Counted from the stretch's first letter, positions 22,131-31,094 are shown. The stretch: 32,598 bases of DNA from Betaproteobacteria bacterium (GCA_012026675.1 VEPA01000192.1:1-32598), one strand, 5' to 3'. Made by a program: numbers and translations. The notes: a model not told the origin generated them from the sequence alone.

Positions 22131-24386
22131 ATGGCGGCGCTCTTGCCAAACCAGCCCACCCCTGCGGCATTCCCTGCCATCGACCCCGGCGTGGTGCCGG
22201 GCGCGCTTGACGAGCCGCCGCTGATTTCGGCGGACATGCATCCGCCGGTCGATCTCGCCGAAGACCTGGAACGCTTCAACGGCCGGCTTGCCACCTATCT
22301 CAAGCCCGAGGAAATCACCCGCGTCGGCGCCGCCTATGTGTTTGCCGACGCCGCACATCGAGGCCAACTGCGCATCAGCGGCGAACCCTACATCTCGCAT
22401 CCGCTGGCCGTGGCCGAGACCCTGGCCGGCTGGCATCTCGACACACATGCCCTGATTGCCGCGCTGCTGCACGACGTGATGGAAGATACGGCGATCACGA
22501 AGAACCAGATCGCCGAACGTTTCGGCCAGGTTGCCGCCGAACTGGTCGATGGCGTTTCCAAACTGGATCGCATCGAGCACCAGAGTTTCGAGGAAGCGCA
22601 GGCGGAGAACTTCCGCAAGATGCTGCTGGCCATGGCGCGCGACGTACGCGTGATCCTGATCAAGCTCGCCGACCGCCTGCACAACATGCAGACGCTGGAC
22701 GCCATGCGGCCCGAGAAGCGGCGCCGCATCGCACGCGAGACGCTCGACATCTATGCGCCGATTGCCAATCGCCTGGGCCTCAATGCGCTTTACCGCGAAC
22801 TGCAGGAACTGGCCTTCCGCCACGCCCACCCGCTGCGCTACCGCGTGCTGGCGAAGGCGGTCAGGGGCGCGCGTGGCAACCGGCGCGAAGTGGTCGGCAA
22901 GATCCTCGACGCCATCCGCAAGGCGCTGCCGGCCGCCGGCATCGACGCCGACGTCAAGGGCCGCGAAAAACATCTCTACGGCATATACCGCAAGATGCGC
23001 GACAAGCGCCTGTCCTTTTCCCAGGTGCTGGACATCTACGGCTTTCGCATCGTGGTCAAGGACCGGCCCACCTGCTACCTGGCGCTGGGCGCGCTGCACG
23101 CGCTGTACCAGCCGGTGCCGGGCAAATTCAAGGACTACATCGCGATCCCCAAGGCCAACGGCTACCAGTCGCTGCACACCACGCTGATCGGCCCCTTCGG
23201 CACGCCGGTGGAAATCCAGATCCGTGACGCCGACATGCATCATGTCGCCGAATCCGGCGTCGCTTCGCACTGGCTGTACAAGGATGAAACTTCGATCGAC
23301 CAATTGCAGAAGAAGACCCACAAATGGCTGCAGTCGCTGGTCGAACTGCAGTCGACCAGCGGCGATTCCTCGGAATTTCTCGAACACGTCAAGGTTGACC
23401 TGTTTCCCGGCGAGGTCTACGTGTTCAGCCCCAAGGGCAAGATCTTCGCCCTGCCGCGGGGCTCGACACCGGTGGATCTGGCCTATGCCGTGCATACTGA
23501 CGTCGGCGACCGCTGCGTCGCCTGCCGCATCAATTTCGAAACCATGCCGCTGCGTACCGAACTGCGCAACGGCGACCGGGTCGAGATCGTCACCGCGCCC
23601 AACGCCGCGCCCAACCCGGCCTGGCTGGGCTATGTCAAGCGCGCGCGGGCGCGCTCCAAGATCCGCCACTTCCTCAATACCAAACAGGCCGAAGAGTCCG
23701 CCGCGCTCGGCGAGCGGCTGCTGACGCATGCCCTGCGCGATCTCGGCCTGGCGCTGGCCAAACTGCCCGCCCAGGCCTGGGACCGCTTCAAGCGCGCGTC
23801 GGGCGCCCGCTCGCAGCGCGCGGTGCTGGCCGACATCGGCCTCGGCAAACGCCTGCCGGCCATTGTTGCGCGGCGACTGGCGGAAGGCGTCGAACCGAGC
23901 GAGGCAGGCGCGGCCGTGGAAGGTCGCGGCCAGCAGGCGATCCTGATCCATGGCCCGGAGGGCGTTGCGGTCAAGCTCGGCAACTGCTGCCGGCCGATTC
24001 CGGGCGATCCCATCGTCGGCCTCATTCGCAAGGGCCAGGGCCTGGTGGTGCATACGCACGATTGCACGGCCATCGCCAAGCTGCGCAGCGAGCGCGGCAA
24101 CTGGGTCGACGTCGAATGGGAAACAGGCATCACCGGCATGTTCGAAGCCAGCATCCGCGTCATCGCAAAGAATGTGCGCGGAGTGTTGGCGCGGCTCGCC
24201 GCCGGGATCGCCGAAGCGGATTCCAATATCGTCAATATCAGCATGGATGACGACAGCGGCGAAGCCACCACCCTGTTCTTCACCCTGCAAGTGACCGACC
24301 GCGTTCATCTCGCCCGCATCCTGCGCGCCCTGCGGCGCATACCGGAAGTGGTGCGCATTGCCCGTTACGTCGACAAGAAACACTAA
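22131..24386 (+). CDS. spoT: Bifunctional (p)ppGpp synthetase/hydrolase
   Basis: This 751-residue Rel/Spo homologue has an N-terminal HD hydrolase domain (LLHDVMED near 113, and LADRLHNM), a synthetase domain with DIYGFRIVV and GYQSLHTTL (about 300-355), TGS (about 420-480), a zinc-finger/helical region with NCCRPIPGD near 620, and a C-terminal ACT domain. The HD signature is intact, so hydrolysis is expected; synthetase residues look mostly intact. In the synthetase motif KFKD (before YIAIPKANGY) lysine takes the first position where many relatives have arginine. A GTG at 22128 immediately before the ATG could also be used. Confidence 0.95.
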   Translation: MAALLPNQPTPAAFPAIDPGVVPGALDEPPLISADMHPPVDLAEDLERFNGRLATYLKPEEITRVGAAYVFADAAHRGQLRISGEPYISHPLAVAETLAGWHLDTHALIAALLHDVMEDTAITKNQIAERFGQVAAELVDGVSKLDRIEHQSFEEAQAENFRKMLLAMARDVRVILIKLADRLHNMQTLDAMRPEKRRRIARETLDIYAPIANRLGLNALYRELQELAFRHAHPLRYRVLAKAVRGARGNRREVVGKILDAIRKALPAAGIDADVKGREKHLYGIYRKMRDKRLSFSQVLDIYGFRIVVKDRPTCYLALGALHALYQPVPGKFKDYIAIPKANGYQSLHTTLIGPFGTPVEIQIRDADMHHVAESGVASHWLYKDETSIDQLQKKTHKWLQSLVELQSTSGDSSEFLEHVKVDLFPGEVYVFSPKGKIFALPRGSTPVDLAYAVHTDVGDRCVACRINFETMPLRTELRNGDRVEIVTAPNAAPNPAWLGYVKRARARSKIRHFLNTKQAEESAALGERLLTHALRDLGLALAKLPAQAWDRFKRASGARSQRAVLADIGLGKRLPAIVARRLAEGVEPSEAGAAVEGRGQQAILIHGPEGVAVKLGNCCRPIPGDPIVGLIRKGQGLVVHTHDCTAIAKLRSERGNWVDVEWETGITGMFEASIRVIAKNVRGVLARLAAGIAEADSNIVNISMDDDSGEATTLFFTLQVTDRVHLARILRALRRIPEVVRIARYVDKKH

Positions 24387-24419
24387 TCCAGCATTTCAAC
24401 AACCCGGAAAGGACACACC

Positions 24420-24608
24420 ATGGCCCTCTATGAATCCGAGCACACCAAGTTCATGCGCGAATGGATGGAAAAGCACCCTGAAGAGAAGGTCGAACAGCAA
24501 AAAGGACGCGCCCTGTGGTGGGACAAGCCGCCGCAGGCGCTCGATGCCATGAAAGAAACGGCGGCGGCAACGGTGCCGAGCAAACCTTATTACTACGACG
24601 CCAACTAG
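24420..24608 (+). CDS. DUF3460 family small protein
   Basis: This 62-residue protein contains the SEHTKFMREWMEKHPE segment and ends with a tyrosine-rich PYYYDAN. It matches DUF3460, a small family that I know almost only from betaproteobacteria. It is soluble and charged; function is unknown. AAAGGA upstream supports the start. It lies 33 bases after spoT and may be cotranscribed. Confidence 0.85.
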   Translation: MALYESEHTKFMREWMEKHPEEKVEQQKGRALWWDKPPQALDAMKETAAATVPSKPYYYDAN

Positions 24609-24680
24609 CCGCGTCGCCCATCTGCCGGCATCACCCGATTCACAGCTATGCCAGAGCCGGCGCCGGCAAAACGGCGCCAA

Positions 24681-25709
24681 TCAGGTTGCCAGGCAGGCTG
24701 TCAGCAATTCCTTGAGTTCAGGATAGCGCACGACTCTTGGCATCAGGACTCTGTACAGCGGTTTGACGTGCTCCGTCATGGCCGTCGGGGCGGACTTGAA
24801 TGCCTCCTCCAAAGCAGGTGCATCCGTTTCCATAAGCACCGCAGCCAGTACCAGCGCCTGCCTGCGGTCTTTTTCCGCCTTCTCCGGAGACCCGCTTCGG
24901 TTCGCACTGGCGTAGAGCTTGTGCCAGACGAGACGGGCCGCTTGGGGCAGCAGAACAGGAATGCAGTGGCCGCCGGCCAACATAGCGGCAGGCTCGGGAT
25001 TTTCCAGCAGATAGTCGTAATAGGGTATCGCTTGTGCCGCCCAATCCATTTCCGGCACGGGAATCGCGGTTCCCAGAGTTTCACCGGGGGCAAGCATGTC
25101 GATCCGCAATCCCTGCACACCCGGCAGTTTGACCGACGTCGATGGCGCCCTCGATGGAAATCCGGGTACGGCGACGAACGGCAGCCCCGTCGATTTTAGG
25201 GTGTTCAAAAAGGGAAGCGGAGCCGCCAGTTTCAGTCTCTGCCGGCGGGCCAAGTCGAAGTCCTGAGTCCGCGCACTGATTGCAATGGCGCCCAGTTCGT
25301 TCAGCCAGGCCATATAGCCCAAAGTCCCGACCAGAACCAGGCCGGCGGTGAACGCGCCCCGGTTATGAAGTTCGACCAGCACCCGGGCGACGGCCTTGTC
25401 GGCAACCTGGAAGCCCAACTTGCGCAGGCTTGCTACCTGGCGTGAAACCCAGGCGCTAAACTCGATCCGGTCCCTCATGGCCTGCAGGGCATCGGCAGCG
25501 TCCTCCCGCCCCACCAACTCTTCGGCCTGTCTGTTCGGTACGGGGTAGTAAACCCGATACCAATAGGGAAAACCAGTGCCGGTCCTTAGCGCCAACGACC
25601 CTGGCGTGCCCGGCAATAGTTGCGACTCGGCACGCACGCGTTCCTTGAGCTCGCCATACTGGGTGCGGAACGCCAGTTCGTGATTGCGGAAAAGCTGCTC
25701 TGCATCCAT
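24681..25709 (-). CDS. GSU2403-type nucleotidyltransferase-fold protein
   Basis: This 342-residue protein resembles the GSU2403 family of nucleotidyltransferase-fold proteins. VLVGTLGYMAWL near 128 followed by RTQDFDLA near 150 gives the G-S/T...D-x-D pattern of the fold's active site. A helical N-terminus (about 1-110) and C-terminal helical region surround it. Related folds occur in antitoxin-like and abortive-infection proteins, but no partner toxin gene is adjacent, so the role is unknown. The ATG at 25709 follows GGGGTAG; an in-frame start six codons upstream (25727) is possible. A strong inverted repeat lies 46 bases upstream. Confidence 0.75.
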   Translation of the reverse strand: MDAEQLFRNHELAFRTQYGELKERVRAESQLLPGTPGSLALRTGTGFPYWYRVYYPVPNRQAEELVGREDAADALQAMRDRIEFSAWVSRQVASLRKLGFQVADKAVARVLVELHNRGAFTAGLVLVGTLGYMAWLNELGAIAISARTQDFDLARRQRLKLAAPLPFLNTLKSTGLPFVAVPGFPSRAPSTSVKLPGVQGLRIDMLAPGETLGTAIPVPEMDWAAQAIPYYDYLLENPEPAAMLAGGHCIPVLLPQAARLVWHKLYASANRSGSPEKAEKDRRQALVLAAVLMETDAPALEEAFKSAPTAMTEHVKPLYRVLMPRVVRYPELKELLTACLAT

Positions 25710-25754
25710 AAAGCTACCCCACAGCACACAAGATCACCCTGTCAGGATAGCATT

Positions 25755-25789
25755 ACTTACCCCATTGTTTTAAGCAATATGGGGTAAGT
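25755..25789. repeat. Long imperfect palindrome upstream of nucleotidyltransferase-fold gene
   Basis: ACTTACCCCATTG (25755-25767) pairs with CAATATGGGGTAAGT (25775-25789), with 11 continuous matches, a two-base bulge and a 7-base loop. It lies 46 bases upstream of the start at 25709. It might be an operator, an attenuator, or a terminator of read-through. The remainder of the gap 25790-25914 contains an 80-codon open frame that I do not accept as a gene. Confidence 0.55.
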
Positions 25790-25914
25790 TTTGAGATTGG
25801 CCACACACCGAAACTCAAGGCGCCGTACTGATATGCGTTGTTGTAGTAATAATCAGTTTCGAGTTCTGATAGCGGAAACTTAAAACTGCGTGCGCACGGC
25901 TGGATGCACCATAG

Positions 25915-25938
25915 AAAACGGCCACCCGAAGGTGGCCG
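25915..25938 (-). terminator. Rho-independent terminator of the porin-cytochrome operon
   Basis: On the minus strand CGGCCACC, loop TTCG, GGTGGCCG and TTTT form a perfect 8-bp GC stem with a stable UUCG tetraloop and a T-run. It lies about 55 bases after the porin stop. This is the strongest terminator in the window. Confidence 0.85.
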
Positions 25939-25991
25939 CTTTAGTGAATGCTGCGTTCGATCAGGAATCAATCTCGATTGAGATCGCCCGA

Positions 25992-28172
25992 TCAAAAGTC
26001 ATACTTGTAGCGAATGGCGACGAAACTCGCGGATTGCTTGTTATCGACTGACGCCGTAGTGCCGTCTGTTGCGTAGGCCATCGGAATCAGCCCTGTTTTT
26101 GTGTTGTTCCACATCATCCACGACCAGTCATCCGTGTCCCATTTATCATAAACAAAATCCATGCGCACGCTGCTCTTCTTGTCCAGTTGATAGGACGCGT
26201 TGAGAGCCAGCCGGATTGTCTTGTTGGTGATGTTCGGCAAATTCTCCTCCAGGGTAGCGCCGGCATCCTTGATGTTGGACTGACGATATTTGCCCACCGA
26301 CCGGTTCCACTCCAGGTCGGCACCGACTGTGATGTCCGCCGTGGCCTTGCCTTTGACGCCTATGCCAACGGACTCCCCGGTGTCTTCCAGATTGATTTTC
26401 CGGTTCGGACTGGGGCCAAAAGTTGCCTGAAAGGCGTACTGTTTTGCCTTGCTCTCGTCGTAGGAATACCAGGCAGTCAGTTGCCAGTTGTCGTTCAGCT
26501 TGTAATCGGCATCCAGCGAAAACAGCTGTCCGCTGCCGTCCGTGATGCCTGTCCCGCCCAACTTCCGGCCATTCGGGGCCACGTAATTCGCATTCAAGCC
26601 GTTGTCGCCGTAGTCATCCCTCGCCTCGGCATATTGAGCCTGAAGGGAAAGGTTTTCCAGCGGCGACCAGTCGAGCTTCACGCCGACCTTGTCGCGATCC
26701 CGGTCGGCCATGTGCAGGGGGTTGATCAGGTTCATTTGATCAGCCCAATAGAAGTTGCTGCCGTCACGCTCGCTGTGGGCATAGGTCAGCTGACCGTTCA
26801 GCCCTTCGGTCAGGGTCTTCGTGGCCTGGGCCTTGAACGTGAGTTCGTTCGTCTCGGATCGAGCAGGCACTTCCCGTTCATCCGTGGTAACGGTGGGTAT
26901 CGTCCAATTCCCCCCGGCATTGGTGGGGTTTGCCGGCTTGTTGTTTTCGTGATGGAAGACGACCGTGCGCTCCCTGACCTCATAGTAGACCCCGCCCAGC
27001 AGCCTGAAACCCTGATCCACACGATAGTTGGCTTCCAGCTTTGCATTCGTGTTCCTGAAGGAGTGCGGCGTCGTTTCGTCAGGTTCCGCTTGATTGTTGT
27101 ACGGTACATGCGGAGTCTTGTCGTTACGATCCTGATAATTGACATTGGCGAGCAAGGTCAAATCCTTCATCGGCTTGCTTGTAATGCCGAATTGCCCCTC
27201 GGTGGTGACCATTTTCGCCTTGACGCCGTTATAACCGGACCAGACCAGAGCTGCAGGAAGGGCTTTCAGCAGGCTGTAGTCATCCTGGGTGGCCGTGGTC
27301 TGCGCCAGTCGAAATGTGGTTTTGGTGGTGGGGGAAATTGTGTAGGACCCGTTTACGTATAACTGATAGGCCTCGTTGTCGGGGGGCAGGGATAGATAAA
27401 ATGGAGCTCCCGCCCCCACTCTTGCCGTGATGAGATTGTTCTCATTCTCATACCAGCTGCCGTAGTACCCACCCTGGAGCTGCAGGTCCTTGCCAACATA
27501 ATTCAGGACGACATCCAGCTGGCGCGTGCTGCTGTTGATGGGTTCGACAAGGAATACTGCCTGAGCCCCGCTGTAGGTGCCGTAATTGCGCCGGCCATCC
27601 TTGTTTTCGTGACGATACTTGACGCTCAGGTCCAGGGAGCCGTCCAGTACGCCTTCGATGATCTTGTTCAGGCCGAAGGTATAGCGGTCGCGATGCATGC
27701 CCATCCATGCATTTTGCGGCGAGGTACCGGGCCGCGTGTTGACGTTCACCGTCTGGGTTTCGCTCCCGATCCCGCTAAGGCCCGTATTAAAAATCAGCTC
27801 GCTTTCACGCGGAATCCGGCTGTATTCGAAAGACGCGCCGTAATCGCCCTGACGGCTGTGGTTTATCTCGAGTTCCCGATTCTCCAGGCCGAAATTGGTG
27901 ATCCGGAGTTGATTCCAGGTGCCCGTTGCATCGTCACGCTTGTTGATGTCGGCATCGAGCATGAGCTTGACGTCATTGTCGTTCCTGCCGTCAAAGCGGC
28001 CAAGCTGGCGGCGGTCGTTATCCTGGAAGCCGACGCCTACCGATACCGAGCTTTCCGGCGTAATCCACTCCGACAGGTCGGCGCCCTCGGCAAAAGCCGG
28101 ACTGCCATAGACCATCATCAGCGCGGCGCTCAAGGTCGAAATTTTGAAAGCTGTGTTTTTCTGCGATTTCAT
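25992..28172 (-). CDS. MtrB/PioB family decaheme-associated outer-membrane porin
   Basis: This 726-residue protein has a signal peptide (about 1-28, ending AFA) and a large beta-barrel with alternating aromatic strands, ending RYKYDF with a C-terminal phenylalanine. In MtrAB/PioAB/MtoAB systems the barrel encloses a decaheme cytochrome and lets electrons cross the outer membrane. The adjacent upstream decaheme gene gives the classic pair. I find no cysteine in the protein, so it lacks the N-terminal CxxC found in Shewanella MtrB. Base composition looks less GC-rich than flanking housekeeping genes, consistent with transfer. Confidence 0.92.
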   Translation of the reverse strand: MKSQKNTAFKISTLSAALMMVYGSPAFAEGADLSEWITPESSVSVGVGFQDNDRRQLGRFDGRNDNDVKLMLDADINKRDDATGTWNQLRITNFGLENRELEINHSRQGDYGASFEYSRIPRESELIFNTGLSGIGSETQTVNVNTRPGTSPQNAWMGMHRDRYTFGLNKIIEGVLDGSLDLSVKYRHENKDGRRNYGTYSGAQAVFLVEPINSSTRQLDVVLNYVGKDLQLQGGYYGSWYENENNLITARVGAGAPFYLSLPPDNEAYQLYVNGSYTISPTTKTTFRLAQTTATQDDYSLLKALPAALVWSGYNGVKAKMVTTEGQFGITSKPMKDLTLLANVNYQDRNDKTPHVPYNNQAEPDETTPHSFRNTNAKLEANYRVDQGFRLLGGVYYEVRERTVVFHHENNKPANPTNAGGNWTIPTVTTDEREVPARSETNELTFKAQATKTLTEGLNGQLTYAHSERDGSNFYWADQMNLINPLHMADRDRDKVGVKLDWSPLENLSLQAQYAEARDDYGDNGLNANYVAPNGRKLGGTGITDGSGQLFSLDADYKLNDNWQLTAWYSYDESKAKQYAFQATFGPSPNRKINLEDTGESVGIGVKGKATADITVGADLEWNRSVGKYRQSNIKDAGATLEENLPNITNKTIRLALNASYQLDKKSSVRMDFVYDKWDTDDWSWMMWNNTKTGLIPMAYATDGTTASVDNKQSASFVAIRYKYDF

Positions 28173-28193
28173 GATTGCATTCCTTGGGCAAGA

Positions 28194-29195
28194 TCAGCGG
28201 GTTAGACGATCGCCGGAAGTTCCAGTGTTGGCCGGGTTGTTGCTGCCATGGATATTGGTGTGGCAGTTCACACAACCGCGACCCACTGCCGCCATCACTC
28301 CACGCCCGCCGGGGCCAACGCCTGCAGCATTTGTCGCCACCGGCAAGCCGCCGGGCGAAGAACTGCTGGGGTGCTGGGCGCCTTCATGACACTCCTGGCA
28401 CAGGAAGGGCGGGCGGCTCTTCAACAAGTTGGCTACCGTCGTGCCGTGGGGGTTGTGGCAGATGCCGCAATCCTCGGATACCGGCTGATGGTTGTTGAGG
28501 AAGGGACCACGCTTTTCCATGTGGCAGGTGTAGCAAGTCTCATTGACGGTTCCCCGGGTAAGCTGCTTCTGGCCGGGCGATCCGTGCGGGCTGTGGCAAT
28601 CGGAACAGCTCATCTTGCCTTCGCGCACCGGATGGCGGCTGGGCTTGCTCATCTCGGCGCGCTGCTGCTTGTGGCAGGTGTAGCAGACCTCTGCTTGCGT
28701 CCTCTTGTCGCGCACTTTGTCGCCGCCTTTATGGACCTGGTGGCAGTCTGAACAAGCCACATCGTTCGCCGAATGGGTGCTGGTCGCCCAGAACATGTGG
28801 GTGCCGCCCTTGTGGCATGTAGTGCAGGCCTCGTTCCTTACCTCAGCCGAACTCCGCCCCGGCCCCTTGGCAAAAGAGCGATCCACCTTCGGCGGCTTGT
28901 CGCTGCCCTTGTGATTGACGTGCTTTTCGCTCTCGCCGTGGCAACTGGTGCATTCCGGAGTGCGCTTGTCGGCGCGGGTGCCATGCTTGGTCTTGCCAAT
29001 GGCCAGCAGTTCCGGGCTGTCCGCCTCGTCGTGACAGGTCGTGCATTTCGCGTCGTTCTTAAGGACGATATCCTTGGCGGCCTCTTTTTTGGCCATCGCC
29101 GGCTTGGGCGCTTCGGCGGCTGCCTGCGCCGAGGTCGCAACGACCAGTGTGCCCATGACAAACATCACGGGCAGAATTTTCTTCAAAAATCGCAT
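28194..29195 (-). CDS. DmsE/MtrA-type decaheme cytochrome c
   Basis: This 333-residue periplasmic cytochrome has a signal peptide (about 1-26) and exactly ten CxxCH heme sites: CTTCH, CTSCH, CTTCH, CSDCH, CYTCH, CSDCH, CYTCH, CGICH, CQECH and CVNCH. Length and heme count match MtrA/DmsE. It should sit inside the porin barrel and pass electrons between periplasm and cell exterior. The open frame reaches 29219; the ATG at 29195 is chosen because AGGGGAC lies about seven bases upstream and a signal peptide follows. It precedes the porin by 21 bases. Direction of electron flow cannot be deduced. Confidence 0.95.
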   Translation of the reverse strand: MRFLKKILPVMFVMGTLVVATSAQAAAEAPKPAMAKKEAAKDIVLKNDAKCTTCHDEADSPELLAIGKTKHGTRADKRTPECTSCHGESEKHVNHKGSDKPPKVDRSFAKGPGRSSAEVRNEACTTCHKGGTHMFWATSTHSANDVACSDCHQVHKGGDKVRDKRTQAEVCYTCHKQQRAEMSKPSRHPVREGKMSCSDCHSPHGSPGQKQLTRGTVNETCYTCHMEKRGPFLNNHQPVSEDCGICHNPHGTTVANLLKSRPPFLCQECHEGAQHPSSSSPGGLPVATNAAGVGPGGRGVMAAVGRGCVNCHTNIHGSNNPANTGTSGDRLTR

Positions 29196-29728
29196 CGGAG
29201 TCCCCTTTGGCCAATTCATTTGGAGCTTGAATCACGCAGCATCTGCGCTTCGCAGCCTCGCTGGTTGTCGCGAGAAAGCCCCTAATAAGGCGTGGAGTAT
29301 CCATCACCGTAATTCTTCAGTGAAGCCCCCCTTTAAATTGACCTGCAATAAGATATTTACAAATACTTACAAAATGCATCAGAATGCGCAGACAAGCTAA
29401 AGTGGGCCTGCACTGATACAGCCGATCCATTGTTGATCGTGCCCCGCCACAAACCCAGATTCGTTCTTAAGATTGCCTGTTACTGATATGTAAATACACT
29501 GCTATTACTTTCATATTCTTGACTCAGCAATATTTGCACGCTCATGCAAGCGTATCGCCGGGTAAGCTTGACAAAATTGCTCGGTATTGACGCAGTTCGC
29601 AAATGTAAATTATTGAAAGTTGTTTCTCTGCAACGTGGCATTTTTCTCCCTTGTTCGAGCGGCTACCGGTGCAACCACAAGGCCGGAATCTTGGCCTCGT
29701 GCGTAATTAGCTTCGGCGGAATGCATTG
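29196..29728. other. AT-rich divergent intergenic region
   Basis: This 533-base gap separates the decaheme gene (-) from the OmpR-type regulator (+) and is visibly richer in A and T than its surroundings. It contains two TTACAAA repeats one helical turn apart (29357 and 29367), and TTGCA-N6-TGCAA (29534-29549). A possible plus-strand promoter is TTACTG-N17-TATTAC (about 29479-29507). A 61-codon open frame ending at 29729 has no supporting features. It probably holds the regulatory sequences for both genes. Confidence 0.5.
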
Positions 29729-30424
29729 ATGGAACAGAAACCCCTTGTATTGCTGGCGGCGCACGACGTCGTTCGCTGCGAAGTCCTGTCGAAGTACCTT
29801 GCGGCACAAGGCTTCGAAGCGGCTGCCTGCCATGACGGCGAGGCGGTCCTTCAGCTCGCGACCGAGGGTAGCTACGATATCGTCCTGCTCGACGACGCGC
29901 TCCCCGGCATTACCGGGATCGAGGTACTGCGGCACATACGCCGCCACGGCGAGCTGCCAGTCGTCATGCTCTCGGCTACAGCCGATGCGGTCGAACGCAT
30001 CGTCGCCCTCGAACTCGGCGCCGACGACTATCTGGCGACGTCCTGCAACCTGCGCGAACTGGTGGCGCGACTGAACGCCATCCTGCGCCGGACAAGGCAT
30101 GCCAATGTCGCTGAAAAGACCCGCCGCGGCGGCCAGGACAGCCTGAGTCTTTCGCCGGCGGAGCGAAGCGCCCGCTGGCGTGGCAAACCGCTGCCGCTGA
30201 CCAGCACGGAATTCGACCTGCTCGAACTCCTCTTCAACCACTCAGGCCGCACGCTGGACAAAAACCACCTGGCGCTCACGGTGCTCGGCCGCGAGTTGAA
30301 GCAGTTTGATCGCAGCCTCGACATGCACATCAGCAATCTGCGCAAAAAACTCGGCAGGCTGCCCGATGGCCGCTCGCCGATACAAACGGTACACGGTTCA
30401 GGCTATCAGTTGCTGCGCAAATAA
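29729..30424 (+). CDS. OmpR-type response regulator with degenerate receiver
   Basis: This 231-residue protein has an N-terminal receiver (about 1-120) and a C-terminal OmpR/PhoB winged helix, with LTSTEFDLLELLFNHSGRTL near 155 and DMHISNLRKKLG near 195. The receiver keeps D55 as phosphoacceptor and a serine in MLSA. However, the acidic pocket reads AAHD (10-13) in place of xEDD, and the conserved lysine is lost: DDYLATSC instead of DDYLAKPF. Phosphorylation or its coupling to activation is probably altered. No histidine kinase is adjacent. Being divergent from the decaheme-porin operon, it is the obvious candidate regulator, inferred. Confidence 0.9.
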   Translation: MEQKPLVLLAAHDVVRCEVLSKYLAAQGFEAAACHDGEAVLQLATEGSYDIVLLDDALPGITGIEVLRHIRRHGELPVVMLSATADAVERIVALELGADDYLATSCNLRELVARLNAILRRTRHANVAEKTRRGGQDSLSLSPAERSARWRGKPLPLTSTEFDLLELLFNHSGRTLDKNHLALTVLGRELKQFDRSLDMHISNLRKKLGRLPDGRSPIQTVHGSGYQLLRK

Positions 30425-30430
30425 GCCGGG

Positions 30431-30458
30431 CGGCGTCGTGTCACCGGCGCCGACTTTT
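30431..30458 (+). terminator. Terminator after the OmpR-type regulator
   Basis: CGGCGTCG (30431-30438), a 6-base loop and CGGCGCCG (30445-30452) form an 8-bp stem with one G-U pair, followed by ACTTTTAT. It lies seven bases after the stop, between convergent genes. Confidence 0.65.
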
Positions 30459-30459
30459 A

Positions 30460-30804
30460 TCAGAGCGACAGAATCCAGAGCGCCAGATTTCTGAGTTCGT
30501 CCGGATTCGTGGTGTCGATGATCCTGTGTTTCTCGTCGGTACCATCTTCCAGCCGGACCATGTGGCCGCTGGTAACGTGCTCGACGATCACTTCGACCCC
30601 ATCGGGCTTGGTCTTCAGCCGCGCCGCTATCCTTTTGTAGGGAGGGGCCTTCTTGGTCTTGTCGATGGCGTGGCACTTGAAACAGTCGTTCCTCTTCGCC
30701 AGCGCCTGGGCCGCTTCGGCATCGACTTGCGCATACGCCGGGACCGCTGCGGCAAGGGCAAACAAAAGTGCCGCGGCGAGAATGCAGGTGACTTCTGTTT
30801 TCAT
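30460..30804 (-). CDS. Periplasmic monoheme class I cytochrome c
   Basis: This 114-residue protein has a signal peptide (about 1-25), a single heme site CFKCH (41-45) and a candidate axial methionine M82 (SGHM). Size and pattern fit a c551/c552-like electron carrier. It could shuttle electrons between the decaheme conduit and inner-membrane enzymes, which is inferred from location. The ATG at 30804 follows AAGGGG. The gene is convergent with the regulator. Confidence 0.9.
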   Translation of the reverse strand: MKTEVTCILAAALLFALAAAVPAYAQVDAEAAQALAKRNDCFKCHAIDKTKKAPPYKRIAARLKTKPDGVEVIVEHVTSGHMVRLEDGTDEKHRIIDTTNPDELRNLALWILSL

Positions 30805-31094
30805 CAAACCCCTTCGCTGGAGACCGAAAACACGCTGCTTGTCCCGTCGCTGCCGCACGCGGCAGGCGACGCATTAACGGCTACTTCCGACCGGGCGACA
30901 CGCGTTACCGACGCTCGGTGATGCACGCGGCCTTGAGCGCAGCGGCAGTCAAAAGGGTGCATACAAAACCTATACGCACCTTGAATGGATATCTTGCTGA
31001 TTGTTCTAAACATTAATAGACGAAACGGGATTGCGCTGCATATTCTGCATGTACTTCGACCCGCTCGGTGAAAGTCCGGCGGACAGGCGACTGA

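Noticed and set aside
23115-23150. Lysine in place of arginine in the SpoT synthetase KFKD motif as loss of synthesis
   Set aside because: Conservative change with all other synthetase residues present; my recollection is that betaproteobacterial relatives often have lysine here.
25753-25995. 80-codon minus-strand open frame after the porin gene
   Set aside because: It spans the porin terminator and the palindrome, lacks a ribosome binding site and has no recognisable domain.
29337-29352. Possible FNR box (TTGACCTGCAATAA) upstream of the decaheme gene
   Set aside because: Only one half-site fits; the second (ATAA) does not match TCAA, and no -10 is correctly placed.
29544-29729. 61-codon plus-strand open frame overlapping the regulator start
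   Set aside because: No ribosome binding site or recognisable motif; AT-rich intergenic context suggests a chance frame, although coupling to the regulator cannot be excluded.
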